From positions 372,001 to 436,000 of the forward strand of contig NZ_CP116257.1 of NCBI RefSeq assembly GCF_027947595.1: a DNA stretch of 64,000 nucleotides, written 5' to 3'. The notes beneath the pieces were generated by a model. The model worked only from the letters and a program-made list of their open reading frames with translations, searched no databases and had not been told where the DNA came from. A program made the translations under genes and the position numbers. This DNA comes from Streptomyces lienomycini. Its GTDB lineage: Bacteria; Actinomycetota; Actinomycetes; Streptomycetales; Streptomycetaceae. Below, one piece after another: positions 59,205-64,000 of the stretch (within the stretch, counting starts at the first letter, position 1; every line of letters begins with the position of its first letter).

Positions 59205-61793
59205 TTACCCCTGGGGCTCGGAGGACAGAGAGGCGGTCGGGCCCTGGAGCTCCACCCCGTCCGGCACCTGCCGGATCACGGCCTCGTCCAGGTCCGTGAG
59301 CACGGACACCTTGCGCAGACCGGGGAAGGCCGTGAGCCAGGCCAGCCCTTCGACGGGGTGCGGGGCCTCCAGCGTGAGGTGTGTGAGGCGCTCCGGGACG
59401 ATCAGCTCCGTCAGGTCGTCCACCCGGTACGCGCCGCGGACGAAGATGTGCCGCCAGCCGCCGAGCGAGCGCAGCGTGCGGAGGTCGTCGGTCGTGGACA
59501 CCTCGACCGCCCGCTGCCGGGGCAGGTGCGCGAGGATCTCCCGGGCGTACTGTTCCCGGTCGTCGAAGCGGTTCCAGGACGCGGCGAGGAACTCCTGCAC
59601 ATCGGCGCCGGTGTGCTCCCGGAACCGGGACAGGAACATCAGCGCCGCCTCGCTGCCCACGCTGACCGCCGTGTGCACCACCCTGGCCGCGGTGCTGTCG
59701 TCGATGCCGTCCTCCGGCCCCGGCAGCAGCGCCAGCACCAGATCGCCACCGGCCCGCGCCACCTCCCGCGCCGCCTCGAAGGTGGCCGGTGGGACATGGG
59801 TGGCCAGCCCGTCCTCCACGCGTCCCCGCACGGTCGGCTCCACCTCGGCGGCGTACCGCAGCCCGGCCGCCGCCAGCAGCGTCCCGCGTGGGGTGTCCCG
59901 TTCCGTGAGCCGGCGCAGCATGTGCTCCGCCTCCTTGGGCCGGGCATGGGCGAGGGCGAGCAGGATCACGTCCTCCCACTGGTCCGTGTCGGCGTGGTTG
60001 ACCAGTAGGTCGAAGTCCATCTCCTGCACGGCCAGCCGGGCGCCGAGGTAGTCCTGGAAGGTGCGGTGCAGGAAGTCCACCCGGCCGTCGGCGGGCTCGC
60101 GCAGCAGTCCGGAGCGCAGCAGCAGCGCCCGGTAGACCTCCTCCTCACCGGCCCCGTGCAGGTTCAGCGCGGGCAGGGCCCGGTGCACGATGCCGAGCGC
60201 CTCGTCCCGGTCCATCTCGTGCCGGCTGTTGCGGATCAGCCACCACGCCAGCTTCTGCAGCAGCTGCACCTGCGTGGCGTACGCGAGGCGCACCCCGTCG
60301 AAGCCGTGCAGCTCCCGCTCCCGGTCCCGGCGCTCCAGGAGCATCGTCAGGGCGGCCTCGTAGAGCGACCTGCGGTCCTGGGGCAGGAAGCCGCGCCGAT
60401 CGCGGTGCAGGGCGCACAGCATGCCGCACATGAGCGGGTTGGTGGCCAGCCCGCTCAGCTCCGAGGTGCCGCGCACGGAGGCCAGCAGGGACTCGCCGAC
60501 GGACCGGTCCACCTCGGCCGCGCGGTGCCAGCGTCGTACGAAGGTGGCGACGCCGGAGCGGCCCATCGGGGCGAGGACGAGTTCGCTGAAGCCCTCGGCG
60601 GCCAGCCATTCCTCGGGTACGGCGGAGGGGCGCGAGGTGACCAGCCACAGGTTCCCGGGGAAGGCCCGCACCAGCTCGCGCAGCCAGCGTCGGGCGGCGG
60701 CGCGGCGGTCCCCGGCGATCTCGTCGATGCCGTCGACCAGCAGCACTCCGCGCCGGGCCCGCAGCACCCGCTCCACCCACCCCGGCGGCTGCTCCCCGGC
60801 GACGGGGCAGCCGACCGCGCGCAGGAAGTCGCCGGGGAAGGGCAGCTCGGCGCCCGGCCGCACGATCCGGCGCATCGGCAGCACGAACGGCACCCGCCCG
60901 ATCAGGTGGGGCAGCCCGTGGTCGTAGACGCGGCTCGACGCGGTGACCGCCAGCCACTGCACGAGGGTGGTCTTGCCGGAACCGGCGACGCCGCGCAGGA
61001 ACACCTGGTCGTGACCGGCGAGGACCTGCTCGGCGGCCACGGTCGGGTACTCCGGGCCCCGGCCACCGCGTCCCGCCTGCGGCCGGGTCGCCTCCAGGCT
61101 CAGGTACGCCGTGTCCAGCGGCCACTCCCGGGTCCCGGCGTCCAGCCCGTAGATGGTGAGCGTGCCGTACCGGGCGGTGACGTGGTCCGCGTACCGCTCC
61201 TCGAACCCGGCGTCCTCGGCCGACTGGGACGGCAGCCGTTCCAGCAGGACGTCGACGGCCTGGACCAGCCGGGCCAGCTGCCGGGTCTGGACGGTCTGCT
61301 GGCGGGCGACGTAGGTGGAGCGCTGGGTGAGGAAGTTCAGGATGTGCAGCGAGGCCGTGTGCAGCAGCCGCTCGTACAGCAGCGTGCCGCCCTCGCCGAG
61401 CCCGTACGGGGCCAGCGGCACGCCCGCGGCCAGCTCGCGGGCGAAGCGCTCGGGGCCGAGCCCGACGGCCTCGTAGTCCTCGGTGGTGATGTCGCCGAGC
61501 CGGGCGAGGGTGCGGGCCAGGGCGTCCTTGACGGCCGCGGCCTCGGCGGCGTCGACGGGCTCCTCGCCGGGCCCGGCGGCGGCCAGCGCCCTGCGGACCA
61601 GCTCCCCGGCGATCCTGTCGACGTCCTCGGGCGTGACGCTCCGCTTCTCGCCCCGGAACGACACCAGTGCCGATATCCGCACCGGCCGGTCCACCAGCCC
61701 CGCTCCCGGCCCGTCCCGGACGAAGAGCCGACGGAGGAGGGGCATGACCGCGCTGGACGCGACACGGGCCCCGAGTGCTGTGACGTCGACCAT
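59205..61793 (-). CDS. NACHT-domain STAND ATPase, upstream paralogue
   Basis: An 862-residue protein colinear with the downstream paralogue: helical N-terminal domain (1-250), Walker A GVAGSGKTT (268-276), Walker B GVLLVDGIDE (349-358), VTSRPSAV, MCGMLCALHRDR, FLHRTFQDYLGA, and the C-terminal LTHLTLEAPHPVEGLAWLTAF leucine-rich part with the end PDGVEL. Bacterial NACHT proteins include phage-defence NLR relatives. TAGGCT lies 6 nt before the ATG, so the pair is probably transcribed as a leaderless message. Confidence 0.9.
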   Translation of the reverse strand: MVDVTALGARVASSAVMPLLRRLFVRDGPGAGLVDRPVRISALVSFRGEKRSVTPEDVDRIAGELVRRALAAAGPGEEPVDAAEAAAVKDALARTLARLGDITTEDYEAVGLGPERFARELAAGVPLAPYGLGEGGTLLYERLLHTASLHILNFLTQRSTYVARQQTVQTRQLARLVQAVDVLLERLPSQSAEDAGFEERYADHVTARYGTLTIYGLDAGTREWPLDTAYLSLEATRPQAGRGGRGPEYPTVAAEQVLAGHDQVFLRGVAGSGKTTLVQWLAVTASSRVYDHGLPHLIGRVPFVLPMRRIVRPGAELPFPGDFLRAVGCPVAGEQPPGWVERVLRARRGVLLVDGIDEIAGDRRAAARRWLRELVRAFPGNLWLVTSRPSAVPEEWLAAEGFSELVLAPMGRSGVATFVRRWHRAAEVDRSVGESLLASVRGTSELSGLATNPLMCGMLCALHRDRRGFLPQDRRSLYEAALTMLLERRDRERELHGFDGVRLAYATQVQLLQKLAWWLIRNSRHEMDRDEALGIVHRALPALNLHGAGEEEVYRALLLRSGLLREPADGRVDFLHRTFQDYLGARLAVQEMDFDLLVNHADTDQWEDVILLALAHARPKEAEHMLRRLTERDTPRGTLLAAAGLRYAAEVEPTVRGRVEDGLATHVPPATFEAAREVARAGGDLVLALLPGPEDGIDDSTAARVVHTAVSVGSEAALMFLSRFREHTGADVQEFLAASWNRFDDREQYAREILAHLPRQRAVEVSTTDDLRTLRSLGGWRHIFVRGAYRVDDLTELIVPERLTHLTLEAPHPVEGLAWLTAFPGLRKVSVLTDLDEAVIRQVPDGVELQGPTASLSSEPQG

Positions 61794-62192
61794 GTTCCGA
61801 GCCTAGGTGAACCCCCTTGTACGGGGGGCGGGTTAGCCCGGACCGGAGTAGCCCCCGTCACATCCACCGCCCCTTCGACCATGGCCCCCGGTGATGTGCC
61901 GCACAGGGGATTCGGCCTGTACTACGGGGAATAGTCGACGCCGCAAGAACTAAGAAAACGGACATACTGCTAGGCGGTGGTGGGGTGTTTCCGGGCCTCT
62001 GAGCTGGTTTTGTCCTAAATGGCTGCTCTGTCGGTGCTGGGGAAGTTGCCCGCTGAAGTACTAAATACCGTCGTAGGTCACACCTTTGTGCGGTTTGGGG
62101 TCGCCGGGTTACCAAGGTGGAGCCCGCCCGACGAGCGCCTTGTGCGTCCCGCCGGAGGGGCATCCCTCTGTTCCCGTCCCCATGAGGTTCGA
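61794..62192. promoter_or_regulatory. Divergent region between NACHT operon and M23 peptidase gene
   Basis: No gene is seen in 399 bp. On the minus strand a TAGGCT hexamer (61800-61805) serves the NACHT operon. Between 61940 and 62100 the sequence is unusually AT-rich for this chromosome (AAGAACTAAGAAAACGG; GTACTAAATACC), consistent with one or more promoters for the M23 gene and a long untranslated leader. The leader has small hairpins such as GAGGGGCATCCCTC next to the start region. No known riboswitch consensus was recognised. Confidence 0.5.
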
Positions 62193-62861
62193 ATGTTTCC
62201 GCGTGTCACGTCCCGTTCTTCCCGTACGACCCTTCGCACCCGCGCCGCGGTGATGGCCGCCGGCCTCGGAGCCTCGGTCGCACTGGGAGCCGGGGTCGCG
62301 GCCGCCACCGGCACCCCGGCGGCGACCGGTACCACCACCGCCGCGAGCGCCGTAGAGGCCCAGGCCGCGGCGCAGGCCAAGGCGGCGAAGGCCGAGAAGG
62401 CCGCCGCGAGCACGAAGAAGGCGACCGACAAGAAGAAGGCCGCCTCCTGGGTGGACCCGGTCAAGAAGTACTCGCTGAGCGCCAGCTTCGCCCAGAACGG
62501 CGGCATGTGGGCGCACAAGCACAGCGGCCAGGACTTCGCCGTGCCGATCGGCACCAACGTCGTCGCGGCCCACGGCGGCACCGTCGTCAAGGCCGGCGGC
62601 AACGGCGCCGGTGACGGCCCCGCCTACGGCAACGCGATCGTCGTCAAGCACGGCAACGGCACGTACTCCCAGTACGCCCACCTGTCGAAGATCAACGTGA
62701 AGATCGGCCAGGTCGTGAAGACCGGCCAGTCGATCGCCAAGTCCGGCAACACCGGCAACTCCAGCGGTCCCCACCTGCACTTCGAGATCCGCACGACCCC
62801 GAACTACGGCTCCGCCGTCGACCCGGTCGCCTTCCTGAAGTCCAAGGGCGTGACGGTCTAA
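62193..62861 (+). CDS. Secreted M23-family (LytM) metallopeptidase
   Basis: A 222-residue protein. The signal peptide (RTTLRTRAAVMAAGLGASVALGAGVAAATG, about 10-40) is followed by an Ala/Lys-rich linker (AQAKAAKAEKAAASTKKATDKKK) and the peptidase domain. Zinc ligands are H110 and D114 (HSGQD) and H196 in HLHFE, with H194 as catalytic partner; GNTGNSSGPHLHFE is the family hallmark. It probably cleaves peptidoglycan cross-links during growth. ATG 62193 has GAGG 5 nt upstream. Confidence 0.95.
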   Translation: MFPRVTSRSSRTTLRTRAAVMAAGLGASVALGAGVAAATGTPAATGTTTAASAVEAQAAAQAKAAKAEKAAASTKKATDKKKAASWVDPVKKYSLSASFAQNGGMWAHKHSGQDFAVPIGTNVVAAHGGTVVKAGGNGAGDGPAYGNAIVVKHGNGTYSQYAHLSKINVKIGQVVKTGQSIAKSGNTGNSSGPHLHFEIRTTPNYGSAVDPVAFLKSKGVTV

Positions 62862-62882
62862 GGACCGCACGGACCGCCCCTC

Positions 62883-62911
62883 GCCCCCGACACCGCCCGG
62901 GCGGCGGGGGC
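62883..62911. terminator. Hairpin between M23 and TetR genes
   Basis: GCCCCCG (62883-62889) pairs with CGGGGGC (62905-62911) around an inner CCGCC/GGCGG stem. It lies in the convergent gap and touches the tetR stop. Confidence 0.65.
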
Positions 62912-63498
62912 TACCCGCCCGCCGCTCCCCGGTGGGCCTGGGTCACAAGATCGGTGGCGACCTCGAGAACGGCAGCGCGCTGTTCCTCGGGGTCGCCTTC
63001 GAGGTCGCGCAGCACGAACATCCCGGCGTGCAGCGTGAAGAGCGCACTCACACAGCGGACCTGGTCGACCAGGTCCGCTTCGGGGTCGATGAGGATGTCG
63101 CGCAGGCCGAACATGCGGGTCTTGAACAGCTCGCCGATGCGCAGGTCGCGCACCGTCGCCTGGTTCTCCTGCATGAAGCGGAACAACGGCGCCGCGCCCG
63201 CCAGCGCCTCGCTGTAGCGGCGGATGATCTCCTGCTTCGTCTCCAGGGTGTGCGGCTGCTCGCGCCCCCAGTCGATCAGTTCGCCCAGCGGCCGCGAGAG
63301 ATCCTCGAAGATGCTGACGAGGATCTCTTCCTTGGTCTTGAAGTGGTAGTAGAGCGCGGCCTTGGTCACGTCCAGGCGCTCGGCGATCTCGCGCAGCGAG
63401 GTCTTCTCGTACCCCTGCTCCGCGAAGAGCTCGAGTGCCACGTCCTGGATGCGCTGGCGGGTGTCCCCGCGGCGTCGCTGCTGCTTGGTGCCGTTCAT
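62911..63498 (-). CDS. TetR-family transcriptional regulator
   Basis: A 195-residue TetR regulator; the helix-turn-helix is RQRIQDVALELFAEQGYEKTSLREIAERLDVTKAALYYHFKTKEEIL, followed by an all-helical ligand domain. ATG 63498 (MNGTKQQ) follows a strong AGGAGG 12 nt upstream; ATG 63510 (MGGT) is the alternative. It is divergent from an MFS efflux gene, with an 18-bp palindrome in between, so it is probably the repressor of that pump. Confidence 0.93.
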   Translation of the reverse strand: MNGTKQQRRRGDTRQRIQDVALELFAEQGYEKTSLREIAERLDVTKAALYYHFKTKEEILVSIFEDLSRPLGELIDWGREQPHTLETKQEIIRRYSEALAGAAPLFRFMQENQATVRDLRIGELFKTRMFGLRDILIDPEADLVDQVRCVSALFTLHAGMFVLRDLEGDPEEQRAAVLEVATDLVTQAHRGAAGG

Positions 63499-63554
63499 TG
63501 TGCCGCCCATCCTCCTACGCACCTCCTGCCCCGCGCACTTTCCGAAAAACTTAC

Positions 63555-64000
<446 letters not shown>

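Noticed and set aside
55801..59979. Very long fused frame joining the HAD phosphatase to antisense-frame sequence of the NACHT genes
   Set aside because: The part beyond 56484 is a shadow frame of the NACHT genes; the phosphatase has its own start and signal peptide.
62040..62192. c-di-AMP (ydaO-type) riboswitch before the M23 peptidase gene
   Set aside because: Such switches precede some actinobacterial cell-wall hydrolase genes, but the conserved GGGGUGAAUC and CCGAAUCCGUCAGC segments I would expect are not present.

Overview
The window is a high-G+C actinobacterial chromosome segment from a Streptomyces close to S. coelicolor. TipAL is recognisable almost residue for residue, and tipA, ppa, ftsH, the fol genes, nuoD2, panC/nadB/nadC/coaX, lsr2 and clpC follow the order I remember for the SCO34xx to SCO336x part of the S. 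coelicolor core. Codon use is Streptomyces-like, many genes start with GTG, and many have a -10-like hexamer about 6-7 nt before the start codon, as in leaderless transcripts. The segment is core chromosome, not an island. No tRNA, rRNA, insertion sequence, integrase or CRISPR array was seen.

Layout. (1) 1-2.4 kb: zinc-free paralogues of ribosomal proteins S14, L28, L33, L31 and S18 with a COG0523 protein, around a Zur-like operator. (2) 2.4-4.6 kb: a WhiJ-type trio (DUF397, ATPase, XRE/DUF5753). (3) 4.6-13.7 kb: aldehyde dehydrogenase, PadR with an ABC exporter, glutamate decarboxylase, a MarR/esterase divergon, a CPBP protease and the thiopeptide sensor TipA. (4) 13.7-25.3 kb: YbjQ, DedA, ThrE-like exporter, pyrophosphatase, D,D-carboxypeptidase, a HExxH protein, tilS-hpt-ftsH, folE. 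(5) 25.3-33.3 kb: folP-(NTF2-like)-folB-folK-DUF3180, a lysyltransferase-like membrane protein, an esterase and a coiled-coil protein. (6) 33.4-40.2 kb: two bacterial PH-domain proteins, an orphan NuoD with a convergent, overlapping MidA/NDUFAF7-like methyltransferase, and a NarL-type two-component system. (7) 40.2-48.7 kb: an ArsR-type regulator, a threonine-aldolase-like lyase and the pantothenate/NAD/CoA operon DUF2520-panC-nadB-nadC-coaX. (8) 48.7-55.8 kb: a large repeat block, small proteins, BlaI, an ArgA-like acetyltransferase, lsr2 and clpC. (9) 55.8-64 kb: secreted HAD phosphatase, two tandem NACHT ATPases, a secreted M23 peptidase and a TetR/MFS divergon that runs off the end.

The points most worth attention are: the tandem NACHT pair transcribed as one unit; a pair of about 330-bp inverted dispersed elements 20 kb apart, built on 19-nt motifs spaced 43-44 bp, one copy running into a perfect 15-bp G4-prone minisatellite; the NuoD2/MidA pairing, which suggests arginine methylation of NuoD2; several clean operators (Zur, PadR, MarR, TetR, ClgR-type, and a palindrome shared across the WhiJ-like trio); and three genes each broken by one missing C in a C-run, which looks more like homopolymer sequencing error than biology.
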